From contig NZ_LOKW01000023.1 in NCBI RefSeq assembly GCF_002211305.1, forward strand, positions 248,001 through 312,000: DNA of 64,000 nt. Direction: 5' to 3'. Numbering within the stretch: the first letter of the stretch is position 1; each line of letters begins with the position of its first letter. The stretch is from Rhizobium sp. R634 (lineage in GTDB: Bacteria > Pseudomonadota > Alphaproteobacteria > Rhizobiales > Rhizobiaceae). The notes under the pieces were generated by a model. It did not search any database. It worked only from the letters and a program-made list of their open reading frames with translations, and had not been told where the DNA came from. A program made the position numbers and the translations under genes. This document shows, one piece after another, positions 1 through 8,660 of this stretch.

Positions 1-282
1 TGGCGATCAGCGCCAGCATATAATCAATCGCGCGATCACTTCTTTATTGCCTTCATCGTCAAACGTAACCGCTGACAATGTTGGCGCCATGATGTCCGAT
101 CGCTTCAAGGCGGGAGCGCCGCACCAGTCGCGATAGCTGGATCTTGCTTACCTGTGAGACCGGTGAAGTTGACCTTTCATGATCAGACCCTACATCCCTG
201 CTATCGTTGGCAACCGAATATGTAGGCGCTGACGGCTGAGGGTTACCAAGTGCTCCCGCCTGCAAATCAGCGGTGTGCACTC

Positions 283-498
283 ATGGGCGACCCTATAATT
301 GAGGCGCAGTTGAATTCTTCCCGAGCTCTGATTGAACGAACGAAAGAGTTGTTAGCGTCAACAAGACGGCTTGTTTCGAAGGAGCGGCGAGTCACTGAAG
401 CGGCTGAAAACGGTCCTCTTGATGTTGAGGAGACGAGGAGCTGTCAACCGGGAAATAAACGGTTTCCCGACGGTGTGGAGCGTTCGACGTTGCCATAA
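283..498 (+). CDS. possible small hypothetical protein
   Basis: Open frame of 71 codons beginning MGDPIIEAQLNSS. The first half is a charged, probably helical stretch (SRALIERTKELLASTRRLV) like many short rhizobial ORFans. The second half looks random and the ribosome binding site is weak. I do not recognise a family. It may be a remnant or a chance frame, because the flanking 1-282 and 499-645 hold nothing I can support. Confidence 0.22.
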   Translation: MGDPIIEAQLNSSRALIERTKELLASTRRLVSKERRVTEAAENGPLDVEETRSCQPGNKRFPDGVERSTLP

Positions 499-645
499 GG
501 ACCGGTCGCGGCGGATGGCAAGGACTGCCGAATATCCGCTTACTCCCGTTGAGGTGACGCCAATGCTGGCGCCTTCTCTCTTGACAACCCGGACCATCAT
601 CATGCCGGATGCACTTGCAGATTTCGAGCTCTTGCCGCATCCGGA

Positions 646-931
646 TTGCTATGCGTGGTTCAGGGGCGCCCGGTGCGAGCTATCGCGGGCTCTGCGATTT
701 GCAGGGTCGATTACCCTACGCATACACTGAAGGCCAATGCGGCACTGGCCAGCGTCGGCGTTGCGTTGCTATCGCCAGTGTTGTTTCGACCGCTCCTGGA
801 AAAGGGACTGCTGATCGCGCCGTTCTCACACGTGCTGAGCGGGCCCGCCTGGCACTTTGCGCTCATGCGCGCGGACGATCCGCGTCTCGCGCCCAGACAG
901 CGGCCGCGAATGGCTTCACGAGCAGACTTAG
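646..931 (+). pseudogene. C-terminal remnant of a LysR-family (GcvA-like) regulator
   Basis: The frame contains ALASVGVALLSPVLFRPLL followed by a segment ending in GPAWHFALMRADDPR, which matches the end of the effector-binding domain of GcvA-type LysR regulators. The expected terminal helix (EWLHEQT and a stop) is present but in another frame, so there is at least one frameshift near 895-905. The HTH domain and most of the effector domain are missing. I infer a decayed gene fragment and expect no function. Confidence 0.6.
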
Positions 932-1194
932 GAGCGCGCCTGGTGCCGATCATTTTCTTCGTTTCGCACTATTGCCAGTAGCAGCCGCATCGAACGAGAT
1001 AAGTTGCACAGACAGCCGTTCACAAACAAACCGGTTGTCTGCTTCCTGCCTCGATCGCCCGCCTTGCCAGGCAGCAAAGGCGCAATTGCTTGGCGCGTTT
1101 GCGGCCACCGACCGCACCAGGAATTCCTCGACAGCCCTGCAACTAACGGCGCCGCATCTGGTTCGGCCCGAGATGCGCTCGAGAGGAGACCAAG

Positions 1195-1389
1195 ATGAAA
1201 CTGGTGCCATTCCAATACGCGGGCCATAACCCCGCCATGGTATACATCAATCCGGAACAGGTTGTTGCTGTGCGAGAATTCGCCAACAGCACCCACATCC
1301 ATGTTGCTGCACCGCAGAAGGATGGCGCACCAAGTTACTATCCCGTCAGGGAGACGGTCGATGAGGTCGTTAAGAAACTGACTGCCTAG
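1195..1389 (+). CDS. small conserved hypothetical protein (64 aa)
   Basis: The frame starts at an ATG preceded by a strong ribosome binding site (gagaggagaccaag). The protein begins MKLVPFQYAGHNPAMVYINP and is a compact soluble polypeptide with alternating beta-like segments and no membrane helix or signal peptide. It resembles short single-domain proteins found repeatedly in rhizobial plasmids. I cannot assign a function. The good start context and protein-like composition make a real gene likely. Confidence 0.6.
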   Translation: MKLVPFQYAGHNPAMVYINPEQVVAVREFANSTHIHVAAPQKDGAPSYYPVRETVDEVVKKLTA

Positions 1390-1460
1390 ACCAGGAACTT
1401 CTATACTTAACCGATGTTGTAGTTGGTATGCGCAGTACAGAGCAAAAAGCCGCGAGAGAC

Positions 1461-1547
1461 ATGATCAGATACGTGCTGACTGTTTTCGTTGTCGCAATAA
1501 TCATAGCGGTGGCGTACTTGGCCTTCTTCACTCCCGGGCAAGTGTGA
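1461..1547 (+). CDS. tiny membrane peptide (28 aa)
   Basis: The ATG at 1461 opens a 28-codon frame reading MIRYVLTVFVVAIIIAVAYL and ending AFFTPGQV. It is almost entirely one transmembrane helix, with a basic residue at the N-terminal side and a short polar tail. A purine-rich stretch (cgagagac) lies just upstream. Single-helix peptides of this size are common in Rhizobium but are usually left unannotated. No function is inferred. Confidence 0.4.
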   Translation: MIRYVLTVFVVAIIIAVAYLAFFTPGQV

Positions 1548-1633
1548 GCTGACTGCCCTAATCGACAGCGGTACTTCAGCAAATTGCCCTAGCACCGGAG
1601 CCAGTGGCTTTGCTGCCGCATGGAGCAGGTTAC

Positions 1634-1876
1634 ATGAGCGAGAACTTCAGCGCCAAAGAAACGTTCGCGATATACGGCGAGAGGGCAACCACGATCACTT
1701 GCGTTCGAGATGCTTACTCCACCGAGGAAAAGACATTCCCGACGATGCGCGATGCAATCGACTATCTGAAGGCATTTGACCCTGTTCCGGTTGCGATAGT
1801 TCTCCATATCAGCGCTCACGGTCGCGACATACCGTTCGACCGCGACAATATAGCGAAGCTGATGCGGGAACCATAA
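1634..1876 (+). CDS. hypothetical protein (80 aa)
   Basis: I place the start at ATG 1634 (MSENFSAKETFAIYGERATT) because a GGAG lies eight bases upstream. The in-frame ATG at 1604 has no such site. The product is a small acidic soluble protein with a mixed alpha/beta pattern, containing YLKAFDPVPVAIVLHISAHG, and ends near the motif DRDNIAKLMREP. It has no signal peptide or membrane segment. I do not recognise a named family. It looks like a lineage-restricted rhizobial protein. Confidence 0.5.
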   Translation: MSENFSAKETFAIYGERATTITCVRDAYSTEEKTFPTMRDAIDYLKAFDPVPVAIVLHISAHGRDIPFDRDNIAKLMREP

Positions 1877-2075
1877 TCATGACAACAATCGAGAACCTGC
1901 TGCCGAAATAAATCACCTGCCGGCTAACTCAGGTGGCGAAGCGATAGGCTGAATAGCTCGGAGGTAAAAGGTGATTCCTTCGCAAGGCAGGACGGACGTC
2001 ACGAGACCACCGGTCTGCCGGGCGTTAGAAGAAATACTTCTTGGTCATGCAACAAAAATCCATTCACCTATTTAG

Positions 2076-2417
2076 TCAGCTATAAATCCAGCTCGCGACC
2101 GCCACCGCGATCGCAACAACGACCATAGTGCCAATGAAGATGCGCAACGCAGGCGAGCGAGTGGTCTGTGGAACCGTCGCCCCGCTTCCTGGCTCACGCA
2201 TCGCGACGTCGTAATTCCGCTGACGATCGGCGGCTCCGATGTTCTGCGCATGCAGTGCCATCTCGACCTGATCGGGAGTTATCGGCTGGCCGGCGGCCTC
2301 TGCATCCGTTTCGAGCGGCGCAGCCGCCGGGTCAAAGCCGGGCCTGATGTCCCCGGTCTCTCCCGACTGGATCCCGCCCCTAATCTGCGCGGCAGCTTTA
2401 TCCCTTTTCTTTGTCAT
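2076..2417 (-). CDS. tail-anchored small membrane protein (113 aa)
   Basis: The N-terminal 85 residues are polar and probably disordered (MTKKRDKAAAQIRGG, rich in Ala, Pro, Asp and Gln). They are followed by one C-terminal transmembrane helix at about residues 90-113 (ALRIFIGTMVVVAIAVAVAS) that ends at the stop. This suggests a tail-anchored inner-membrane protein. The start codon overlaps the stop of the upstream 51-residue gene (ATGA), so the two are translationally coupled and probably form one operon with the NADH dehydrogenase further upstream. No catalytic motif is visible. Confidence 0.6.
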   Translation of the reverse strand: MTKKRDKAAAQIRGGIQSGETGDIRPGFDPAAAPLETDAEAAGQPITPDQVEMALHAQNIGAADRQRNYDVAMREPGSGATVPQTTRSPALRIFIGTMVVVAIAVAVASWIYS

Positions 2418-2569
2418 TCGAACTCTCCTCGTTCGATCGCGGATGCAGGGTTCACGTCACGGCCGCCCAACTGCCACAAGGAAATCGAGCCGATGGTGAT
2501 GATGAACCCGATGATGATGACAATGGCTGCGTAGAGCCAAGCAAGTCGGCGCGGTGATTGCTGATCCAC
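2414..2569 (-). CDS. small membrane protein, GTG start (51 aa)
   Basis: A GTG at 2569 is preceded by an excellent ribosome binding site (aggaggaggatca). The protein begins (M)DQQSPRRLAWLYAAIVI, continues through a single long hydrophobic helix (about residues 11-32), and ends IERGEFE. Its stop overlaps the next ATG as ATGA. It lies 27 bases after the NADH dehydrogenase stop on the same strand. The spacing suggests an ndh-linked three-gene operon, and a role near the respiratory chain is only a guess. Confidence 0.6.
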   Translation of the reverse strand: MDQQSPRRLAWLYAAIVIIIGFIITIGSISLWQLGGRDVNPASAIERGEFE

Positions 2570-2596
2570 TGATCCTCCTCCTGCTCCCGTACGGCT

Positions 2597-3940
2597 TCAA
2601 ATCTTCCCCGCTTGCATTGCGGGGCTGACTTCCGGAGCACGGGCAGCGGTCTGGCCGGCGCTCTCGTCGATGATCCGCGCGCCGCGTTGGCGAGTGAGGT
2701 AGCGCCAGATCCATTGGATGCTGACGAGAAGCCGCTTTTCGAAGTTGATAAGCAGATAGACGTGTACGATTGCCCACAGCAGCCATGCCAGCCTTCCTTT
2801 CAGGGTCCACCGGCCGAAGTCGAAAACGGCGGCGTTGCGCCCGATGACGGCTGTATTGCCTCTGTTGCGGAAGACGAAGCCCGGCCCCCTAATCACAGGT
2901 TCCTTGCGAAGTTGTCGTCCAAGGTAGATGCCTTGCTGTTTGGCAACCTGCGCAAGCGCCGGGAGGGGCTTTCCGTCCGTCCCGATCAAAGCGGCTGTGT
3001 CTCCGAGCGCATAGACATCCTCGAAGCCTTGAACGCGAAGATGATCATCGACTGGAATGCGGTTCCCGGCAGTACCCGAGAGGCCGAGCCAGCGATGTGC
3101 TGGCGACGCTTTCACGCCGGCTCCCCAGACGATCGATCCGGCCGAGATGAAGGCGCCGCCGATGTTCGCGCCATCCTTTGTAATGTCGACGACCCGGCTT
3201 CCCGTGCGCACTTCCACGCCGACCTTTTCAAGGTACCTCGCCGCATAGGCAGAGAGATGCTCAGGAAAGGCCGCTAGAATGCGAGGCCCTGCTTCCACCA
3301 GCAGAACGCGGAGATGGTCGGGCTGAAGGTTGCGAAAGTCCCTACTGATCATGAAGCGTCCGAGCTCCGAAATGGCGCCGGCCATTTCGACGCCCGTAGG
3401 GCCGCCGCCAATAATGATGCTCGTCAACAGGGCCTGTTTCTCGGCGGGGCTGCCGGCTCGTTCGGCTTTCTCAAACGCCAGAAGAAGGCGATGCCTGATC
3501 TCCCGCGCCTCGTGGATCGTCTTGAGACCCGGCGCCAGAGCCTGCCACTCGTCATGTCCGAAGTAATTGTATTCGGAACCTGTCGCAATCACGAGCTGGT
3601 CGTAGCGTACATCGGCCCCGTCCGCGAGCAGGACGCGCCGCTTTGCGGTGTCGATGCCGACTACTTCCGCCATGATCATTTCGATGTTCTTGTAGCCTGC
3701 AAGCGTCTTTCTGATGGGCTCTGCTATGTCTGCCGGCGACAAGGCGGCGGTGGCCACCTGGTAGAGAAGCGGTTGGAAGAGATTGTGGTTGCGGCGGTCA
3801 ATGACGACGCATTCCACCTCAGCATTCCCGAGCTTGCCGGCACAGGCAAGGCCTGCGAAACCGCCGCCTATGACGACAACCCGGCGGCGTCGTCTCGCCG
3901 AACCTTCTGCTTCTGCTGTCGTCTTTCGATCATGCGGCAT
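2597..3940 (-). CDS. ndh: type II NADH dehydrogenase (NDH-2)
   Basis: A flavoprotein of 447 residues, the usual NDH-2 length. An N-terminal FAD-binding Rossmann motif (VVVIGGGFAGLACAGKL, residues 21-37) is followed by RRNHNLFQPLLYQVATAAL, typical of membrane-bound NADH:quinone oxidoreductases. A second dinucleotide motif (IIIGGGPTGVEMAGAISEL) should bind NADH, and VYALGDTAAL is the conserved FAD-ribityl site near the C-terminus. The C-terminal hydrophobic segment (LAWLLWAIVHVYLLINF) fits the membrane anchor of the family. It would oxidise NADH and reduce quinone without pumping protons. It heads a unit with two small membrane proteins. The GGGA upstream of ATG 3940 supports the start. Confidence 0.9.
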   Translation of the reverse strand: MPHDRKTTAEAEGSARRRRRVVVIGGGFAGLACAGKLGNAEVECVVIDRRNHNLFQPLLYQVATAALSPADIAEPIRKTLAGYKNIEMIMAEVVGIDTAKRRVLLADGADVRYDQLVIATGSEYNYFGHDEWQALAPGLKTIHEAREIRHRLLLAFEKAERAGSPAEKQALLTSIIIGGGPTGVEMAGAISELGRFMISRDFRNLQPDHLRVLLVEAGPRILAAFPEHLSAYAARYLEKVGVEVRTGSRVVDITKDGANIGGAFISAGSIVWGAGVKASPAHRWLGLSGTAGNRIPVDDHLRVQGFEDVYALGDTAALIGTDGKPLPALAQVAKQQGIYLGRQLRKEPVIRGPGFVFRNRGNTAVIGRNAAVFDFGRWTLKGRLAWLLWAIVHVYLLINFEKRLLVSIQWIWRYLTRQRGARIIDESAGQTAARAPEVSPAMQAGKI

Positions 3941-4790
3941 GAAATCTTCCCAAGACCATGTTTCGCCAACGCCTAACGCTACACAGCCTAAGCGCCGACT
4001 TTCAAAGCGCGCTCAGGCGGCTTCGGATCTGGTCAGCATCGACACTGCTCACTCACACGTCTGCACGATAGTTGCCGCTAACAACCGGGGACTTGGAAGG
4101 TTCCAGCGCATCCGCAACGGTGGTGGGCTCGGACTGATGCTGCGAGCCCCTCCCCTCACGCATTCACTCACTCACACTTCGGTTGAGATGGAATGCCTAT
4201 GTCGCCAGCCGAAGGGGAGCCTGAAGCTCACGTAGCAGACCACGGGCCGGATTACCTCTTGCAGCGACGGGTCGGCAGATCGCGACAGTTAGGACGCGGC
4301 GAGAGAGTGCGGTCCCCTTCAGTGCCGGAACCACCGGGGCGCCTTGCGATTGTCGTGAACCAAATCGACCCCAGACCGCATTCAACCCTGGAGAAACGGT
4401 ATGAAACCCCTCAACGCCGTCAAGAGCGAGCAAGGCTCTCCCGTGTAAAACCTGGCCCATAGTGATTTCCTTCATGCGCGGCCCGTTGTCCCTAAGGAAT
4501 TCTCGGCTGCTCATCCCAACATTCCAATGGCGATGACCTACTCCATCTGGCCCGGGCCGGATCGGCAGAACACGGTTGCCCAAAGTGCTCGCCTTATCGC
4601 TCATTCCAAGAGCGGACGACGAATGAGGTGTTCAGACGCGACCTGCAGCAGCCACGTTCGCATCAGACACTTCCGATCCCGAATGAAAGGCGCTTCGGAG
4701 TTGCGCCGCCGAGCGCCAGTCCTAAAGCCACAGGCGCGGAACATTCCTTGGACGAGCCGGTTAGATGTTACTCAACCCGGAGGACATGCG
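3941..4790. other. 850-bp intergenic region without a supported gene
   Basis: Between the divergent NADH dehydrogenase and catalase genes I find only short overlapping frames with no recognisable protein sequence and no good ribosome binding sites. The region must contain both promoters, but I cannot place -35/-10 elements convincingly. I see no repeat, IS end or RNA gene. Confidence 0.5.
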
Positions 4791-6059
4791 ATGTATCACC
4801 ACGTCAAGAAGCTCATGTATACCGTTCGGGTTGATGAGCCCGATCCGAAATTTGGCAATATGCTGCTTGAGCAGTTCGGTGGCGCAAACGGTGAACTTGC
4901 GGCTGCAATGCAATACTCCATTCAAGGCCTGAATTGCGAGGATCCCGGACGCAAGGACCTGCTGATGGACATCGGCACGGAAGAACTCAGTCATCTCGAG
5001 ATCGTTGGGACTCTGGCGAGGATGCATCTCAAGCCGTTGAAGTCGGTCAGAGAGGAGGCGGAAGCCGACCCACTGATCGCGATTGCTGGCGGCGGTGGTG
5101 TGAACCTTTTCAATTCGATGGGAAACCCTTGGACCGCCGATTATCTCAAAATTACAGGTGAGTTGGATGTCGATCTGCGAAGCAACATCGCCGCGGAAGC
5201 ACGCGCCAAAATCGTCTACGAACGCTTGATCGATTTCTGCCGCGATCCGGGCACCAAGGATGCCCTGCAGTTCCTCATGACCAGGGAGATCACCCACATG
5301 CGCGCTTTCTCCCTGGCCCTCGAAAGCATGGGCAAGCCGCCGCTGAGCGTCGGCAGGATTGCGCCGACCGCAGGGCTCGTCGATCAATTCTTCAACGATT
5401 CGACGGGTGAAGGGGATCTCGGTGAAGTTGACACCCGCGGTCCCTGGAATGAAGGCGAGCCTTGGGAATTCGTGGAGGCGCCGGCGTTCCAGGATCTTAA
5501 GGGAACGGAGAATGCAGGCACGGCAATCCGCGCTCTAAGCGCGCCCCCGGAAGGATCGGAAGCAATCCAGGAAATCCTCGTTGATGAGCTCCGCGACCTG
5601 CTGCATGCGGAAAAGCAGCTATTGAAGGCGCTTCCAAAAATGCAGAAAGCCGCGCGTACCCAGCAGCTCCAGACTTTGTTGCGCAACCATCTTGCCGAAA
5701 CGGAAGGCCAGGTCGATCGCTTGAACGAATGTCTGCGCATTCTCGGCACGACCGCTCGCGCCAAACCGTGCAAGGGCATGGCCGGCCTGGTAGAGGAAGG
5801 CGAGGAAGTGATGGCGGAAGGCAACAAGAAGGACGATGCTCCCGCTGATCTGGCTTTGATCGGAGCGGCGTTGCGGGTCGAACATTACGAAATTGCCGCC
5901 TACACAACGGCTCGCAACCTAGCGCTCCAGCTTGCGCAGCCGGCGGTCGCTCAATTGCTGACACTGTCGCTGGGTGAAGAACAGAATGCGGGCCAGTTGC
6001 TGGATCAGGTTGCCCAGCCGTTGATGTCCGCTGCAAGAATGCCACGGAGCGTCGTCTGA
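4791..6059 (+). CDS. manganese catalase fused to a DUF892 ferritin-like domain
   Basis: The start is ATG 4791 (MYHHVKKLMYTVRVDEP), the classic Mn-catalase N-terminus, with AGGA just upstream. The frame extends upstream but without homology. Residues 1-250 carry the di-manganese ligands of the family: E35 in NGELAAAMQ, E/H in GTEELSHLEIVG, E in NIAAEARAKIVYE and H in REITHMRAF. From about residue 265 a second four-helix ferritin-like DUF892 (YciE/YciF) domain begins (AIQEILVDELRDLLHAEKQL) and runs almost to residue 422. Mn-catalases disproportionate hydrogen peroxide, and DUF892 proteins are stress-linked with an unknown reaction. The two are normally separate genes, so this is a genuine single-frame fusion. 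Confidence 0.85.
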   Translation: MYHHVKKLMYTVRVDEPDPKFGNMLLEQFGGANGELAAAMQYSIQGLNCEDPGRKDLLMDIGTEELSHLEIVGTLARMHLKPLKSVREEAEADPLIAIAGGGGVNLFNSMGNPWTADYLKITGELDVDLRSNIAAEARAKIVYERLIDFCRDPGTKDALQFLMTREITHMRAFSLALESMGKPPLSVGRIAPTAGLVDQFFNDSTGEGDLGEVDTRGPWNEGEPWEFVEAPAFQDLKGTENAGTAIRALSAPPEGSEAIQEILVDELRDLLHAEKQLLKALPKMQKAARTQQLQTLLRNHLAETEGQVDRLNECLRILGTTARAKPCKGMAGLVEEGEEVMAEGNKKDDAPADLALIGAALRVEHYEIAAYTTARNLALQLAQPAVAQLLTLSLGEEQNAGQLLDQVAQPLMSAARMPRSVV

Positions 6060-6076
6060 CAGAGGGAGGCTCAGCG

Positions 6077-6172
6077 ATGTTTTCGGCAAATGACGCGGAA
6101 TCGAGCCATCTGTTGGATCAGCTGGCGCAACCGCTTGCGTCGGCGGCAAGAGTGCCTCCCGGCGTCCGTTGA
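6077..6172 (+). CDS. 31-aa peptide duplicating the catalase C-terminal tail
   Basis: An ATG 17 bases after the catalase stop, preceded by a good ribosome binding site (agagggaggctcagcg), opens a 31-codon frame. It contains HLLDQLAQPLASAARVP, which matches the last residues of the upstream protein (QLLDQVAQPLMSAARMP). This is either the remnant of a tandem duplication or a translated tail peptide. Its DNA differs at many third positions, so it is not a recent copy. Nothing suggests an independent function. Confidence 0.4.
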   Translation: MFSANDAESSHLLDQLAQPLASAARVPPGVR

Positions 6173-6401
6173 CGTGGCTGATAATCGTAGTACCCGCGGA
6201 GGCGTCAAAGGCACCGACCGCGGGTGCCGCTTTAGGACGGAATTGGGCTAACGCTCTATCGCACGCCTCCCTTTGGAGCGGGCAGCGGCTCAACTTTGAT
6301 TTTCGAGATCCTGGGCGCCGACGTAAAGCAAGGCTCAGGCTCATCCGATCCGTCCACAAGTTTTTCCGGAAATGCGGGGTGGGGCGCAGCTACGGCATTC
6401 C

Positions 6402-7310
6402 TTAGCGCGCTAGAGGTCTAGCCTCGTTTAAATCATTTCGGATCGCAGTGGCCGCTATACCCGCCTGCCCCATCGCGGTCCCGATCTGATCCAAGCCAAT
6501 GACCACATCTCCAGCTGCGTATAGGCCAGGTAGGGTTGACCTTTGGTGACTGTCGACGACGATGCAGCCGTTCTCAGACAATTCTGCACCGGCCATCGCT
6601 GCCAGTTTCGACCGAACGTCCGATCCAAGCGCAGGGTATATAGAGGAAAACTCCCCGATACCGGAAGCTGTCGCGACTGTGATTGCATCGCGCTCGGGGT
6701 CGATGGATCTTATCGGACCTTTTTGGAGGCCGATCTGCAAGTCCCGCAGCCGATCGACCTCAATCTCCGAGAGCTCGTGTTCCTCCTGCGGTGTGATGAT
6801 GGTCACGTGTGTCGTATAACTCCGCAGGAACAGTGCCTCCGCAAACGCTCTCGATCCGCAGCCGATAACAGCCACACGCTTGTCGGTGACCTCGAACCCG
6901 TCACAGACAGGGCAGTAGCGGATAAGGCCGCGTGCAACAGCCTCGTCATGACGTTCGGCCAACATCGGTGGCTTGCGGTTTGTCACACCGGTGGCCAAAA
7001 GGACCGTTCGCGCCCGCATGCTGCCGCTGGCGGAGACGACACGATAGCCGTCATGCTCCTTCTGAAGCTGTCTGGCGCTCTCAATGCGGATCTGAACTTT
7101 GTACCCTTGAAGCTGTGTGCGCATTCTGGCGAGAAGCTCCCTTCCGCTAATGCCCTTCGGGAACCCTGCGAGGTTATGGGAGACCGGAATGGTGGCGGCA
7201 CGACTGCTATAGTCGTCGAATACGGTTGTTGAGAGGTGGTAGCGCGCAAGATAAATGGCCGCAGTCAAGCCAGCAGGTCCACCTCCGATGATAATGCAGT
7301 CGCGCATCAT
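6402..7310 (-). CDS. thioredoxin-reductase-like flavoprotein with CPVC motif
   Basis: A 302-residue FAD/NAD(P)-dependent oxidoreductase. The N-terminus MMRDCIIIGGGPAGLTAAIYL is the FAD-binding motif, VAVIGCGSRAFAEALFL is the pyridine-nucleotide site, and GLYAAGDVV is the C-terminal FAD motif. A CxxC is placed as in thioredoxin reductase but reads CPVC (in RYCPVCDGFEV) where TrxB has CATC. This subgroup often serves partners other than standard thioredoxin. It is monocistronic here, upstream of the catalase in the opposite orientation, so a peroxide or thiol-stress role is plausible but unproven. Two adjacent ATG codons leave the start uncertain by one residue. Confidence 0.75.
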   Translation of the reverse strand: MMRDCIIIGGGPAGLTAAIYLARYHLSTTVFDDYSSRAATIPVSHNLAGFPKGISGRELLARMRTQLQGYKVQIRIESARQLQKEHDGYRVVSASGSMRARTVLLATGVTNRKPPMLAERHDEAVARGLIRYCPVCDGFEVTDKRVAVIGCGSRAFAEALFLRSYTTHVTIITPQEEHELSEIEVDRLRDLQIGLQKGPIRSIDPERDAITVATASGIGEFSSIYPALGSDVRSKLAAMAGAELSENGCIVVDSHQRSTLPGLYAAGDVVIGLDQIGTAMGQAGIAATAIRNDLNEARPLAR

Positions 7311-7602
7311 GTCTCCAGACCGTCACCACTCAAGATATCGTAAGGGGCCAATGAGAGGAGCATTCTCTGATTTCCCTGGGCACGTCCGACAGCTCCTTGC
7401 GGGCGTTTAAGTTGGTTCCTCGAACGGTCTCATAGAAAAGCTGCGCCGATGCCCGATCCAGCCGTCTTCTTTAGAGACGAAGCGCTCCGGAACTAGGGTT
7501 TGGTCCGCAGCCGCTTCGGCGATGTTGGAACAACTGGCATCGCCCGCATCGACGAGGAAGACCGTTCCGAGGAAGCTTAGGGCTCCGGGCATCCGTTGCC
7601 CG

Positions 7603-7821
7603 TCACGCGGATGCCAAGATAGTGATCATCGCTAGTGCGGAGCCAACGCCGGCCCCAGCGAGGCCCGTTGTCATATAGCCGGTAAATCTCCCTGCTTGGC
7701 CGTGCCTGATCTCCTCAGCGGTCCCGAGAACAGCCGCCAGGCCGGCAGCAATCCAGCATGAAAGCGTCAACGTTCCCAAATGTATCGCCCAGTGCGGTGC
7801 GTCGATCGAAAGCACTGTCAT
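7603..7821 (-). CDS. small two-helix membrane protein (72 aa)
   Basis: The ATG overlaps the stop of the preceding DUF982 gene (ATGA), so translation is probably coupled. The protein has two hydrophobic helices, about residues 12-34 (HLGTLTLSCWIAAGLAAVLG) and 48-72 (YMTTGLAGAGVGSALAMITI), joined by a short charged loop (EEIRHGQAGR). It has no signal peptide cleavage motif and no family I recognise. The coupling to a DUF982 gene is the only contextual clue. Confidence 0.5.
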   Translation of the reverse strand: MTVLSIDAPHWAIHLGTLTLSCWIAAGLAAVLGTAEEIRHGQAGRFTGYMTTGLAGAGVGSALAMITILASA

Positions 7822-8078
7822 GCGAAGACCCTCGCGGCGAGCGCCGCCTCAATGAACGCCCTGCGAGCTCCCTCGACACTTCCACGGCGTGCGATGGCGT
7901 CGACGCATCTGCGCTTGGCGACGCCGAACTCACGAGAATGGGTCAACGGCCAGCGATGGAGAAGCGCCGCAAGCGCCGCGTCCGGACCCTCAATGCGCTC
8001 ACGCATGCCGTCGCCGATCCGGACGTATACCGGTGGCTTCCAATTCACATGGAAGCCGATATCGATTACCTTTTCCAT
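7818..8078 (-). CDS. DUF982 family protein
   Basis: Start chosen at ATG 8078 (MEKVIDIGFHVNWKPPVYVR) because GAGGT lies five to nine bases upstream and the DUF982 core starts here. An in-frame upstream extension to 8135 lacks homology. The 86-residue product shows the family pattern: a hydrophobic strand around FHVNWKPPVYVRIG, then AALAALLHRWP, then a helical C-terminus with ARRAFIEAALAARV. DUF982 proteins are abundant in Rhizobiales plasmids and their role is unknown. It is translationally coupled to the small membrane protein downstream. Confidence 0.7.
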   Translation of the reverse strand: MEKVIDIGFHVNWKPPVYVRIGDGMRERIEGPDAALAALLHRWPLTHSREFGVAKRRCVDAIARRGSVEGARRAFIEAALAARVFA

Positions 8079-8284
8079 TGCAGACCTCATTGCAAGGTTT
8101 CCCGCCCAACCGCCTTCAGGTGTCCGAGTTCCCAAGCCATACTGGTTGGTCCGCTATCGAACAGCTTCGAAGAGAAGATAGGAAGAGATCGTGATCGTTA
8201 ATGATGTTAAACGACCGTCCAATAAGCCAGCCAACTTTCCCGCACGCGTCAAGTTCGCCATCAATCTGCTTGGCCGCAAGGTAG

Positions 8285-8545
8285 GCTGATCAGATGGAAC
8301 AGGAGCTGACCGCCGGCCTGGGCAAATGGCAGATAGCCGAGTTCGTTGAGGATGATGAAGTCGAGACCGTTGGGGTAGTCGGCCGTCCGCCCTTTTGCCG
8401 CTGCGCGTTTCCGTTTCCAACCGATTGACCAGATCGACGACGTTGAAGAACCGTCCCCGCGCACCGTTGCGGATCAGGGCGCGGGCAAGTGCAATGGACA
8501 GGTGGCCCAACGATGAGAGTTTGGCGAAGGCCAAATGGTTCGGCT
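8285..8545 (-). pseudogene. istB: decayed istB fragment of an IS21-family element
   Basis: Pieces of an IS21 ATPase helper protein are spread over different frames: LIVGPP (start of the Walker A region), then HLSIALARALIRNGARGRFF with VVDLVNRLE, then LDFIILNELGYLPFAQAGGQ with LLFHLIS. The glycine-lysine part of Walker A is deleted, at least one further frameshift separates VVDLVNRLE from the LDFIILNELGYL segment, and the C-terminal third is absent. No partner istA or terminal repeats are visible nearby. It marks an old insertion at the boundary of the glutarate operon. Confidence 0.7.
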
Positions 8546-8660
8546 TGAAGGGATATGAACCGCCGACACACTTGGGTTAGATTGTCTATCTGGTTAAGGA
8601 GAAGATCGGCACCAGGCCTGCTTGGACGTCCCGCCATGCGCGCCACGTTCGGCCTCCCCG

